Position numbers and translations under genes: made by a program
Shown: one piece after another, positions 54,915-64,000 of the stretch
Layout of the letters: the number at the start of each line of letters is the position of its first letter
Position numbering within the stretch: position 1 is the stretch's first letter
Source: Ichthyophis bannanicus
Lineage: Eukaryota; Chordata; Amphibia; Gymnophiona; Ichthyophiidae
Reading direction: 5' to 3'
NCBI GenBank assembly: GCA_033557465.1
Contig: CM066033.1
Coordinates: 232,812,109-232,876,108 of the forward strand
DNA: 64,000 bases
Notes under the pieces: generated by a model
Seen by the model: only the letters and a program-made list of their open reading frames with translations
Told to the model about the DNA's origin: nothing
The model's database searches: none

Positions 54915-55110
54915 TGCCGTATAAGGCACCCTATAAGACACTCCATAGGGCACATTATAAATTGCACTGTCCACCACAGCACCCTAAAATGTCCCCTATA
55001 GGGCACCCTATAGGTTGTGTCACAGGAGAATGTATAGTGCACCTTATATGGACGGGAACCATAAGGTGCCCTATAGGGCACCCTATAAAGCACCCTCAGA
55101 GGCACCTTAT
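54915..55110. repeat. Array of a palindromic ~12-mer (AGGGCGCCCTAT type)
   Basis: Degenerate tandem units such as AAGGTGCCCTAT, AGGGCACCCTAT, AAAGCACCCTCA and GAGGCACCTTAT. The GGGCGCCC core is its own reverse complement. Comparable arrays: about 9523-9720, 22195-22400, 22680-22800, 47915-48010 and 48290-48490. Confidence 0.75.
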
Positions 55111-55196
55111 GGGTACAGTACGCTGAGGGTGTTTTTGCTGGCATCAAAATATGTACATTAAAAAAAGATAATGTGTTGGACAACCCTATCAAATAA

Positions 55197-55268
55197 CCCC
55201 ACTGTGGGTTTGAACCCATGATCTCTGGCTTCAGAGGCAGTGAAGTAACCATTGGGCTACAGCTGATA
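55197..55268 (-). repeat. Class II tRNA-like module of copy E
   Basis: On the minus strand: AGCTGTAGCCCAATGGTTAC (A-box-like), then CATGGGTTCAAACCCACAG (B-box-like). The same module is at 9791-9860, 22038-22110 and 48570-48640, and a related one at 30848-30921. Confidence 0.6.
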
Positions 55269-56847
55269 GCAAGCCCCCGGCTGGCTGCAGAGAGCATGCA
55301 TGTCACCACACAGACAGTCTGCTGTGGTCATCAGGATAGGGGTAGCCCACCCATACCCATGATGCACTGCACATGCAAATCAGCTGTCCACACATTAACA
55401 CAAGATGGGCAATGCACCCCCACAGCACCTCGGCCTGGTAGAGGGAAGTGACCATGTGCACCCACACACCACCTCGGCCTGGTTGGGGGTACTGACCGTG
55501 TGTTTTACTGGCACAGAGTAGCTACACACCGTCACATTGTGCAGGTACTGTGTTCATCCTGAGGGTGCGGTGAGGCGCCCAGGACCAGGTCCACAACACC
55601 TTCCATAGCTGAAAGAGGCCATGCTGGAGGTCCAAAGCAGTGTTAATGTGTGAGATAGATAGTTTCTGCACAAACACTTTGGATATCTCTGTCTGTTTCA
55701 GTCAGGTGTAGCCCCCATGGACCCCCAGGTGGGCCATGTACCACACCCCCCCTCCAGGGCTGAGGGTGGCAAACAGGGTCTCCTATCAATAGATCCACAT
55801 TCTACCTCCCTGCAAAGGTGGCAGTAGAGGGGACCATCAACCCCAGTCCTGCTGAGGAACAGACACCCCACAGGGCAGTCAATGCAGCTCTATACACATC
55901 CATAACACAATAGCAGACAGACATTAGGCCTGGATATGGTGAGCTGCACCCCACCACCATCTGGTATTCTCCTGCAGCAAGTCATCAGTCACTGCACCCT
56001 GCTCCATCAAGACACATACCAGCTGCAAACAGTGTGCTAGTTAGTCCACAGTGCATGTTCCCAGTGGAGATGCATGCACCCAGAACTGGGATGACAGCAA
56101 GCAGATAAATCAGTGACTGGGCCCCAAAAGAAAACCCATATCTATCACATGAGAAAAATACTAGATAGCACTATGGGGGTGCCTAGCCATGCTATGGTCA
56201 CTGCACAGTCAGGGTGAGAGTGATCTCTCAGCAGGACATACTGAGGTCACCCTGTCTGTGTAGGTGGTGGCCGGGCACTAAAATGTCCCAGTCAGTGCCC
56301 TATGCCCTGTGCAGATGCACCCTGGCCAGGCCACCCTGTCCGGCCTATACCCATGGTACCTTGCTCCTCATTATGCACATTGGCAGCCCAAAACTGGCAA
56401 CATTGCTGGCAGTGTGGGCTGTGGAAGGTGTTTGCAGCCACCACACACTGGATAGACAGACAGCCATACCCACCACACCAGTCCTGGGCACAGTACAGGC
56501 ATGGATATGGTACGCAATACTGTTGGGGGTCACTCCCCAGGGCGGTAAACACTGTCAGAGACCAGACCTGCAGCACACACCACAGACATCAGAATAATTG
56601 TTATGGTGGAGCCCAAGGAGCAAAATGTGCTTAACGTAGGAATTGATATCTGCCAGTTATCATGGGAAACATTTGATAGCTGTGTACCATATACCCAGGT
56701 GTAGGGTGGCATTGCTAAGGTATGCAACTGCTGGTATTGGGAGATACAGGCAGGGCCCAATGTCCTGCCTCTCCAGGAGGCATTGGCCAATGGGGCCTGT
56801 GGGTGTGTGTGTGGGTGTGTCTGGCCCTGTTGGCTGCTGCTTTACGG

Positions 56848-57039
56848 CAGAGTGTCCCAACTCCAGTCCTGGTGTTCCAAACAGTGTTCGGGTTTTCATG
56901 CTGTCCCTCATAAATATGCATGAGCTACATCAGCATACCATGGGGTGGTGCATAGATATGCAGCACAGGCATCTTTATTAGAGGCAGCATGGATCCTGAA
57001 TGGTGTGGAGCCCTCCAGGACTGCATTTGGGAGACTCTG
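56848..57039 (+). mobile_element. Resident hAT-type MITE in copy E
   Basis: CAGAGTGTCCCAACTCCAGT to GGGAGACTCTG, at the same internal position as in A, B and D. Confidence 0.7.
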
Positions 57040-57185
57040 CTCTAGGTAATGCGGCTGTTTATGGTGTCTGTGTCTGTTGTGGTAAAATATAGGCGTATGA
57101 GCCATGCATATGTTCTCAGCAATAAAGGTTTGTCCTTACTATCACGGTTTAGTTGTAGGAAAAATATGTGGACTGGATTGGTAGT

Positions 57186-57723
57186 AGCCCCAGCTGGGCT
57201 TTGAACCTATGACCTTCTGGTTCTGCACACACTGTCTGTGTGCACTGCACCACCATGTTGCCACAGGTATACTGTGTTCCCTGGGGAGTCCATGACTGTA
57301 CATCTGACAGAGCCTGTCTGTTGTGGTGGACGGTGCCAGCCTGCGCAGGCCTAGGCCACTGTCTGCTGTGGTTTGCAGCCACTGCCCCCTCCACCACCTG
57401 TACCCTTCCGCCAACATGCAGACATGTCCCTATCTGGGAAAAAGCATATGACCTGATTGAGTTGTGGCACTCCAGGACTGAATTTGGGGGACTCGGCTGT
57501 AGGCAATGCCCATTGTTATGGTTTGTGTGTGGTGTAGGGTAAAATATAGGTGTTGGAACCATGCTTATGTTCTCTGCAATAAAGGAGTGTCTGTACTATC
57601 ACTGTTTAGTGGTGGGTAAAGCTAAGGGGACTGGGGTTGGCAGGAGCCCCAGCTGGGATTTGAACCTGTGACCCTCTGGTCCTACAGGCACTGGCTGTGC
57701 CTGCTGCACCACACTGTGGCCAC
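57186..57723 (-). repeat. Two class III tRNA-like modules of copy E
   Basis: Modules at 57645-57723 and 57186-57267 on the minus strand. Each starts TGTGGCCACAGTGTGGTGCA or similar, and ends with GTCACAGGTTCAAATCCC or GTCATAGGTTCAAAGCCC and CAGCTGGGGCT. Counterparts: 12278-12362, 19313-19395, 19754-19836, 50565-50647. Confidence 0.6.
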
Positions 57724-58552
57724 AGGGACAGTGCAGTCTCTGGAGATAGGAAACCTGGCCGCACGAGTCAGACACCCTGCTCTGCACAGTTTTACTGTGG
57801 GCTCGTTTACCTTGTATGGGGACAAAGGTGCAAATAAACCTCACATATGACCTCCAAAAAAGGGGAAAAAAAACAAAACCAAGCTAGGCAACAGTGATAT
57901 CAATGGGCAACATAAAAAACACTCCCAGGAAAGCTCCAATAAAATGCAGTGATTTTTGAAAGAGTCTACGGAGCGTAGACCCTTCCAAAAATCATTTCTT
58001 TTTTTTGGAGCTTTCCTGGGAGTGTTTTTTAATGTTGCCCATTGCTATCACTATTGGCCAGCTGCATTATAATTTTTCTGGAATTTGTTGTGGTCATTTT
58101 CAATTTATATTTGCTATTTTGTTCTGTGCACATGTATCACACTGCTCACGTTTTGCAGGTTTCCCCGGTTTTGCTGTACATTGCTGACGGAAATGGTTTC
58201 TCTTCCCTTTAAATCGGCTCTAACGCGAGGGTTTCACTCGCGGTATTTTTTTTGCCGAACTTCAGCCCCACTCCTGTGCGTGGAGCCTCTCCCCTCCCAC
58301 TCTCCACCCATTGACCCCGTCCCCCCGCCCCTCGGGAGCCTTCCTCTGCCCTCGAAATGCCATTCCATGCCTCTATCGCACATCAGCGCACCGCACACTT
58401 GCGCGGCCCCGTCAATGTGAGGGGCACGTGTGAGGGGGCCCGTTAGTGTGACACGCATGCGTGCGGGGCACTTAAGAGCACTTAAGTGCATCATTAGCGT
58501 ACGCTATTGTGCGCCGTGCAAGTGTGCGCGGTTTAGTAAACATACCCCTAAA

Positions 58553-60234
58553 TATCTCTGTAGAAATTGGTAAAAGAGGCAACATCTGGAAAGTGGTGTG
58601 CATAAATTCCCATAGCATGGGAAATAAGATCCCAGATGTTGAGGCTTTAATGGAAAAGGCTGACTTGGATTTAGAGGCCGTTATGGAGACATGGTTCACT
58701 GACAACCATGACTGGGATGTAATTTTACTGGGCTATACTTTATTCAGGAAGGACAAGATACGAAGAAGGGGAGGAGGAATGGCTCTATATGTAAAAAATA
58801 ATATTAACGTTATAAAATTACAGGGCTTAAAAGGGAGCGAGGAGGCACTGTGGGTTAAACTAGAAAGAGGGAAAGGGATATCCATTTGCATTGGTGTGAT
58901 TCACAGATCTCTCTCAAAGGGAAAAGAAGTGGACGGAGATTTAATAGAAGACATACGCAGTGTTGTCATGAAAGGAGAAGTGTTACTGATAGATGATTTC
59001 AATATGCCTGATGATACTGCAGCAGGGATGTGCCAATCACATCTAGGAGTAAGGTGGTCCTAAATTCTCTACAGGGAGAAATATTCTGGCAAATCGTAAC
59101 AGAACACACAGATGAAGGGGCAGAATGGATTTGGTGCTTGCTAATGGGGAAAGTGTTCTGATGTTCACAGATGAAGGGCCAGGAGCAGGACCTCAGAAAA
59201 CAGCCACAAGGAGGAACAAAAGTGACAGGAATCTTGAACAATTTTCAGAAGACTGTGTTCTTGAGGAATTAGCTAAACAAAAAGTAGACAAGGCAATGGG
59301 ACCGGATGGGATACATCCCAGAATATTGAAGAAACTTGGGGATGTTCTAGCAGCTCTACTGACTGACCTTTTCAATGCTTCATCAGAGTCTGGAGTGGTC
59401 CCAGAGGATTGGAGGAAGGTGCATGTGATCTCAATATACTGTACAAGAGCCGAAGTAAGGATGAGGTTGACAACTACAGGCCTGGTGGTAAAACCTCTGT
59501 GGTGAGAAAATTATTGGAAATGCTACTAAAAGAGAGAATAGTGAAGTTTCTGGAGTCTAGCGGCTTGCAGGATCTGAGGCAGCATGGGTTTAACAGGGTC
59601 ATAAGAACATAATAAGAACATAAGATATGCCATACTGGGTCAGACCAAGGTCCATCAATCCCAGTATTCTGTTTCCAACAGTGGCCAATCTAGGTCATAT
59701 GTACCTAGCAGGTCTTGTCAGACAAATCTGATTGATTTCTTTGACTTGGTGACCAGGGAGCTGGACCAAGGGAGAGTCCTAGATGTGGTGTACTTAGATT
59801 TCAGTAAAACCTTTGACACCATTCCATATAGGTGACTTATAAACAAACTGATCACTCTAGGGATGGACCCTAAAATGACTCACTGGGTTAGAAATCTGTT
59901 GAGTGGGAGACTACAAAGAGTACAGGTAAATGGAGCTTATTCTGAGGAGAAGGAGGTTACCAGTGGAGTGCCGCAGGGATCTGTCCTTGGTCTGATTCTT
60001 GTTAACATCTTTGTTAGTGATATTGCAGAAGGGCTGTCGGGTAAGGTTTATCTCTTTGTGAATGATACCAAAATCTGCAATAGAGTAGACATCCAGAAAA
60101 GAGTAGATAACATAAGGAGGGATCTAGCTAAGCTTGAAGAATGGTCAAGAATTTGGCAGCTGAGATTTAATGCTAAAAAATGTAGGGCCATGCATTTGGG
60201 CTGCAAAAATCCAAGGGACCACAGTACAGTGTAG
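58553..60234 (+). pseudogene. CR1 ORF2 remnant, catalytic motif altered
   Basis: Endonuclease part (58560-59000): NIWKVVCINSHSMGNKIPDV, VMETWFTDNHDWDV, RRRGGGMALYVKNNINV and LLIDDFNMPD, the last being a changed GDFN motif. Reverse-transcriptase part: AMGPDGIHPRILKKLGDVLA (about 59293), VYLDFSKTFDTIPY followed by a stop (about 59786-59836), [20 protein letters not shown] (about 59968), and FVNDTKICN where the family has FADDTK. Loss of one catalytic Asp means this copy could not have encoded an active enzyme. Several frameshifts and an in-frame stop also disable it. Confidence 0.85.
59598..59713 (-). mobile_element. CR1 3'-end fragment, reverse
   Basis: CATAAGAACATAATAAGAAC, CATACTGGGTCAGACCAAGG and CAGTGGCCAATCTAGGTCAT are the complement of the 3' end of the copy at 14295 (16985-17078). 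Inserted in the other CR1 subfamily, so the first subfamily was active later. Confidence 0.85.
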
Positions 60235-60604
60235 AAGGTGAAGTATTTCTGTCCACGAAAGAACAGCAGGACCTGGGCATGATTCTTTCTGATAAACTTA
60301 AAGTGGCTAAACAGGTAGAAAAATCGACAGCGAAAGCCAGAAGGATGCTTGGATGCATAGGGAGAGGAATGGCCAGCAGAAAAAAAGAAGGTGATAGTAC
60401 CTCTGTATAACTCTCTAGTGTGATCTCATTTGGAGTATTGTGTGCAATTCTGGAGACCACACCTTCAAAAACATGTAAACAGGATGGTGTCAATGTAGAG
60501 GGTGGCTACTAAAATGGTTAATTGTCTTCATTATAAACCATATGAGGACAAACTTAAAGAACAGCAAAGGCATTTAAACGGTTAACAGTCCAGTAAACTG
60601 TGTA

Positions 60605-60900
60605 AATGCTGTAAAGAGGGATTTTCAAAGGCACTTATCCAGTTAGTGCCTTCGAAAATCCTCTCCAAAGTCCCCTATGTGCCCCAATACTATCTTTTCG
60701 GTGCAGAGCACTAACCAGGCAGCATGGAAAATTGCTGATGCCCAGTTAGGCTCAGTGGCTTCTGGGCTGTGTGGCAAATGCCGGATATTCGCTGCAAAAG
60801 TGAATATCTGGTGTTAAGGGGTCAGCGGGCAGGGCTACGTGGCTACTGCGCTTAGCCCTGCCCAATCAAAGATCAGGCCCAAAGATCTTAATATGTATAT
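60605..60900. mobile_element. MITE-like insertion
   Basis: Contains GATTTTCAAAGGCACTTATCC and the near complement AGTGCCTTCGAAAATCC at 60619-60662, plus GGATATTCGCTGC and AGTGAATATCTGG. Resembles the ATATTCAGC-rich family in style. Interrupts the CR1. Boundaries approximate. Confidence 0.4.
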
Positions 60901-61255
60901 ATTAGAGTAATGGCAGGATAGATGAGATATGATCGAGACATTTAAATACCTTCGTGACATAAATGCACAAGAGGAGAGGCTCTTTCAATTGAAAGCAAGC
61001 TCTGCTATGTGAAAGGAGATAGACTCAGGAGTAATATGTGGAAATATTTCTTTATGGAAAGAGTGGTAGATGCATGGAATAGTCTCCCCAGTGGAGGCAG
61101 TAGAGACGAGGACAGTATCTGAATTCAAGAAAGCATGGGACAGACACAGATGATCTCTAAAGGAAAAAAGGGGACTATTGTAGTTGATATGGAAGGGCAG
61201 ACTAGATAGGCCATGCAGACTTTTTCTGCCATCGTGTTTCTATGTTTCTTTGTTT

Positions 61256-61604
61256 CTCAAGCTCATCTTCTGCTCCTTGGAATGACTAGTACTGAAAATG
61301 CTGCAGAAGCAACATGCACAGTCCATGGGGGGAGGGGTAGCCCAGTCATTGCTCAACAGTGACACCTATGAGATGGGCTTGGAATACACACTGGGGTCTA
61401 ACTGAGGGTTGTCACTATGATGACTGATGGGTAAAAACTATGAGGGTAATCCTGAGTAATAGTGAATGAAAGTTTGAGGTACCCTTGCCTCAGTAGAGGT
61501 CAGTTCAAATTTATCTGGGACGCTGCTAGATCTAAAACAGTATGAAAGTAGGAGAAAGACTGGACCAGGAGCATGCAGACTAGGGTGTGAATAATTATGG
61601 AGCC
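61256..61604. other. Unassigned DNA
   Basis: Nothing recognisable between the CR1 end and the next MITE-like element. Confidence 0.4.
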
Positions 61605-61900
61605 AATTTCAAAAGGGCTGATATTTAAATGCCATGGGGGTTAGCCGTGGTGCTTAAATATCAGCAGGATTTTCGGCAGCAGTATCCAGATAGAAACTAC
61701 CTTTGAATATCTGGGTTGAGCAGCACTCTCCAGATAAGTGCCGACACTTGCCCCATTTGCACTATTTTCAGCCAGCGCTTTTCTGGATAGCAACTTAGGC
61801 TTGCTTTTCACACAGCTTAAGTTGTCAGGATAAGTGCTGGCTGAAAATTGCAATAACCGGGTAAGGGCTGGCACTTATCCAGAGAGCGCCAGTACCACCC
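61605..61900. mobile_element. ATATTCAGC-rich MITE, cut by a Gypsy element
   Basis: CTGATATTTAAATGCCATGG, AATATCTGGGTTGAGCAGC and GCAACTTAGGCTTGCTTTTC match the complement of 40060-40285. The right side is missing because a Gypsy LTR begins at 61901. Confidence 0.55.
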
Positions 61901-62040
61901 TGTGATGGGGTATATCAAAAACACCCCATGCCCTGCAGGAAAACTCCCCAGCCAACATTGGCACATGTGAGATATTGCTCTGTAAACCCCTGTCCCTTTA
62001 AGAAGAAAGGTTGGAGAATGCCTACCATGACATTGTCACA
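61901..62040 (+). mobile_element. Gypsy 5' LTR fragment
   Basis: Starts TGTGATGGGGTAT and matches the start of the LTR at 63299 (CAGGAAAACTCC, ATTGCTCTGTAAACCCCTGT, CCCTTTAAGAAG). It stops after GGAGAATGCCT, where a deletion joins it to pol. Confidence 0.75.
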
Positions 62041-63282
62041 GATCCTGGGGTGACGGTGCATCAACGGCCCTACCAGAAGTGCGAAGACAGGCTGTGGTGA
62101 AGGAAGTGGAACAAATGCTTAAATTTGGAGTCATAGAGGAATCTCAAAGCAACTGGTCATCCCCCATTGTACTGGTCGCTAAGCCAGATGGGAGCATCCA
62201 GTTTTGCATTGACTTCAGGAGTGCCTAGAGCGGATGACCTTATTGAAAGTCTAGGAGCAGCTCATTTTATTTCAACACTGAACCTAATGAAGGGGTATTG
62301 GTAGATTCTCCTAACTCCTGAGGCCAAGGAGAAGACTGCATTCTCTACACTCCAAGTGTTCTTTTAGTTCACAGTGCTCCCTTTTGGACCGCATGGGGAT
62401 CCTGCTATGTTCCAACACCCTAGTCGATCGCTTGTTAGGACCCTATGGAGGGTAGGCGGCCGCCTACTTGAGTGACATTGTGATTTGCAGTCGTGACTGG
62501 AAGACCCACCTTTCACATATACAAGCTATCTTGACAAGTTTGAGGAAGGTCAGCTTGATGGCCAACCCATAAAAATGTTTCCTAGGAGGCCAGGAGGCCC
62601 AGTACCTGGGATATTCAGTGTGAAATGGTCAGGTGTGACGGCAAATCAAAAACGTAGAGGCTATTTCCCAGATGCCAGCTCCCACGACAAAGAAACATGT
62701 GTGGGACTTTGTAGGGATGATCAGCTATTACTGCCAATTCATTCCAAACATGGCAGGAATTGCTGAACCATTGACCTGACTCCTCCAGAAGAAAGCCCCA
62801 GACAAGATCAGCTGGACAGCAGAATTGGAGGAGGTGTTCTGGAACTTGAAGACAGCCTTGTGTTCTGAACCAGTCCTGGTTAGTCCAGATTTCACACGGC
62901 CATTTCTGGTACAGATGGATGCTTCAGCTATCGGTCTTGGGGCTGCCTTAGTCCAGGAGATAGAAGGTGAGGAGCATCCAGTGGCTTTTATTAGCTGAAA
63001 ATTGCATCCACAGGAGCAAAACGATGCCACTGTTGAGAAGGAGGCCCTCACAGTCAAGTAGGCTCTTGAGACTTTCTATTACTACTTACTGGGCCACCCT
63101 TTCATGTTGGTTATGGCACAGAAAAAGGAGTGGTTGCATGGTTGCATCATGCACTGCTTCCTCAGCCTCCAACCCTGTCAGTATGTAGTCCGACATAGGG
63201 CTGGCAAGGCACACCAGAACACAGATTTCTTGTCTTGCATGGAGGGCCTGGGGATGCCTGATGCTCAACCGTCTAGGGTTGA
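62041..63282 (+). pseudogene. Ty3/Gypsy pol remnant (reverse transcriptase and RNase H)
   Basis: Frames interrupted many times but in the correct order. The RT start is VEQMLKFGVIEESQSNWSSP then IVLVAKPDGSIQFCIDFR (about 62105-62222; family: G.I..S.SPW.SP.VLV.KKDG..R.C.DYR). Next comes LGAAHFISTLNLMKGYW (about 62250-62300) and then LPFGPHGDPAMFQ (family LPFGL..AP..FQ). YLSDIVI stands where the catalytic Y.DDI.I is expected, so it is inactivated. The RNase H part reads FTRPFLVQMDASAIGLGAAL (about 62892-62950) and QNDATVEKEALTVK (about 63017-63058). Gag, protease and integrase are not present. Confidence 0.85.
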
Positions 63283-63298
63283 GCTGAGGGGGAGGGTA
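63283..63298 (+). other. Gypsy polypurine tract
   Basis: TGAGGGGGAGGGTA lies directly before the TGTGATGG start of the 3' LTR, the expected position of the plus-strand primer. Confidence 0.7.
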
Positions 63299-64000
63299 TG
63301 TGATGGAGTGCATGGAAAACACTCCATCCCCCACAGGAAAACTCCACAGCCAAGCTTAGCATGAGTGAGGTATTGCTCTGTAAACCCCTGTCCCTTTAAG
63401 AAGGAAGGCTGGAGAATGCCTGGGGAGGATGTGGCCCAGCCCCAGGGTTTATCCCAAGAAGCAAAGGGCCTGGCAAGAAAGAGAGGAGCCCGGAGTTTTC
63501 TGGAATATGACGTGACCAGTTACATTTGAAAATTAATTACTGCTGAGAAGGTAGGACGTGTGGTTTAAGTTTGCTGCTGTGTATTCAGGCTTACTGGTAG
63601 ACTTCTACCCAGCCGAAGGACTCCTGTGCTATAGAGAACTGCTATTTACTTTATTTGTGGATATGTTGCCCTGCTGCTAAAGACTGAAGGAATACTACCG
63701 AGTTGTGCCCCAGAGTGAAGGAACTTTGGAGAGAGAAGCAGTTTGCGTCTTACCTGAGGACTGTCTGTGCTGGAATAGCATTCTCACACCCAGCAGACCA
63801 GGGCTCCTAAGACTAATTAAAGAACTGTTACAGTTGAGGAAAGCCTGGAGCAGGGGTCCTCAAACCTGTCCTGGAGGGCCGCAATCCTGCAGGTTTTTGG
63901 AATAGCCCTAATGAATATGCATGAGATATATATGCATTAGAGATATCCTCCCAACCTGACTGGCTTGTGGCCCTCCAGTACTGGATTGGGAGATCCCTGC
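63299..64000 (+). mobile_element. Gypsy 3' LTR (continues past the window, split by a MITE)
   Basis: Starts TGTGATGGAGTGC and shares its first ~120 bp with the fragment at 61901. The later part (GAGTTGTGCCCCAGAGTGAA and onward, 63700-63720) matches the reversed solo LTR at 3126-4113. A hAT MITE interrupts it at 63851, and its end lies outside the window. Confidence 0.75.
63851..64000 (+). mobile_element. hAT MITE, right end outside the window
   Basis: Starts CAGGGGTCCTCAAACCTGTC with subterminal CCTGGAGGGCCGCA and a core ATGAATATGCATGAGATATA. The last bases (GGGAGATCCCTG) look like the approach to the right TIR. The left 8 bases GCCTGGAG would be one TSD copy. Same family as the arms of 10944-11489. 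Confidence 0.75.

Larger units (their letters stand above)
53954..58548 (+). mobile_element. Harbinger-like giant non-autonomous element, copy E (most complete)
   Basis: Ends GGGGTATGTTTACTAAAAC and complement at 58548, TSD TAA (53951-53953 and 58549-58551). 4595 bp. Layout: TIR; GC-rich subterminal region; three plus-strand class I tRNA-like modules; palindromic 12-mer arrays (about 54539-54620 and 54915-55110); one class II module on the minus strand; a non-coding centre; the resident MITE; two class III modules on the minus strand; a terminal block with GTACATTGCTGACGGAAATG and GTGCGC repeats; TIR. The last ~600 bp also contain a short self-complementary segment at 57950-58015 (AGAGTCTACGGAGCGTAGAC). 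No frame over 130 codons and none resembling a transposase. Confidence 0.9.
58553..61255 (+). mobile_element. CR1 LINE, second subfamily, internally deleted
   Basis: Starts in the endonuclease, immediately beside giant element E. It ends with GCAGACTTTTTCTGCCATCG and TGTTTCTATGTTTC at about 61252. Internal deletion between endonuclease and reverse transcriptase (near 59065-59210), a reverse CR1 tail inserted at 59598-59713, and a MITE-like segment at 60605-60900. The C-terminal reading resumes after it (RDINAQEERLFQLKA). Confidence 0.85.

Noticed and set aside
54158..57723. Functional tRNA genes in the giant elements
   Set aside because: A- and B-box-like motifs are present, but I could not close acceptor and anticodon stems, so they are called tRNA-like modules only.

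Overview
This window looks like gene-poor vertebrate nuclear DNA made almost entirely of transposable elements. I found no host protein-coding gene. The long readable proteins all belong to retroelements: CR1, L2 and L1/Tx1-type LINEs, a GIY-YIG Penelope-like element, and a decayed Ty3/Gypsy element. With these sit large non-coding DNA transposons of the PIF/Harbinger and hAT types and tRNA-derived SINEs. CpG decay, many LINE lineages and young DNA transposons together suggest an amphibian, perhaps a caecilian. That is inferred from repeat style and the species is not established. || Layout. 0-8.9 kb: unassigned DNA, a solo Gypsy LTR, L2 tails, and a hAT-ended element with a GC palindrome and a long minisatellite. 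8.9-13.2 kb: Harbinger-like giant element A. 13.2-14.1 kb: Penelope fragment. 14.3-17.1 kb: nearly complete CR1. 17.1-27.9 kb: a nest in which a CR1 copy is split by giant element B, an L1 sits in the junction, and a 125-bp Harbinger MITE lies further down. 27.9-32.8 kb: L2 copies in both orientations, a 183-bp triplication and small element C. 33.0-36.9 kb: a SINE split by a TIR element, which holds a TA-flanked element, which holds a palindrome, minisatellite and L2 pieces. 40.8-45.5 kb: a hAT element with an 8-bp TSD carrying the same palindrome and minisatellite cargo plus an inverted pair of Penelope copies. 46.0-46.8 kb: a SINE and two tRNA pseudogenes, one split by a MITE. 47.3-51.6 and 54.0-58.5 kb: giant elements D and E. 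58.6-61.3 kb: a second CR1 family. 61.9-64 kb: Gypsy remains. || Three observations stand out. (1) Four copies of a 4.3-5.5 kb non-coding element have ends GGGGYATGTTTACTAAA and 3-bp TSDs. Each carries a convergent set of up to six tRNA-like A-box/B-box modules separated by arrays of a palindromic 12-mer. (2) One cargo (GC palindrome, ~30-bp minisatellite, purine-rich tail) is carried inside three elements with three different terminal sequences, and one end looks like a new terminus added outside an older one. (3) The Penelope pair is an inverted duplication in a single 12-bp TSD, and each copy holds a foldable hammerhead ribozyme with core CTGAGGA...GAAA and a GTA cleavage triplet. || The nesting gives an order of events: CR1, then Harbinger B, then L1; and tRNA-Lys decay before or after insertion of its MITE. 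Near-identity of D and E implies recent mobilisation by a transposase encoded elsewhere.
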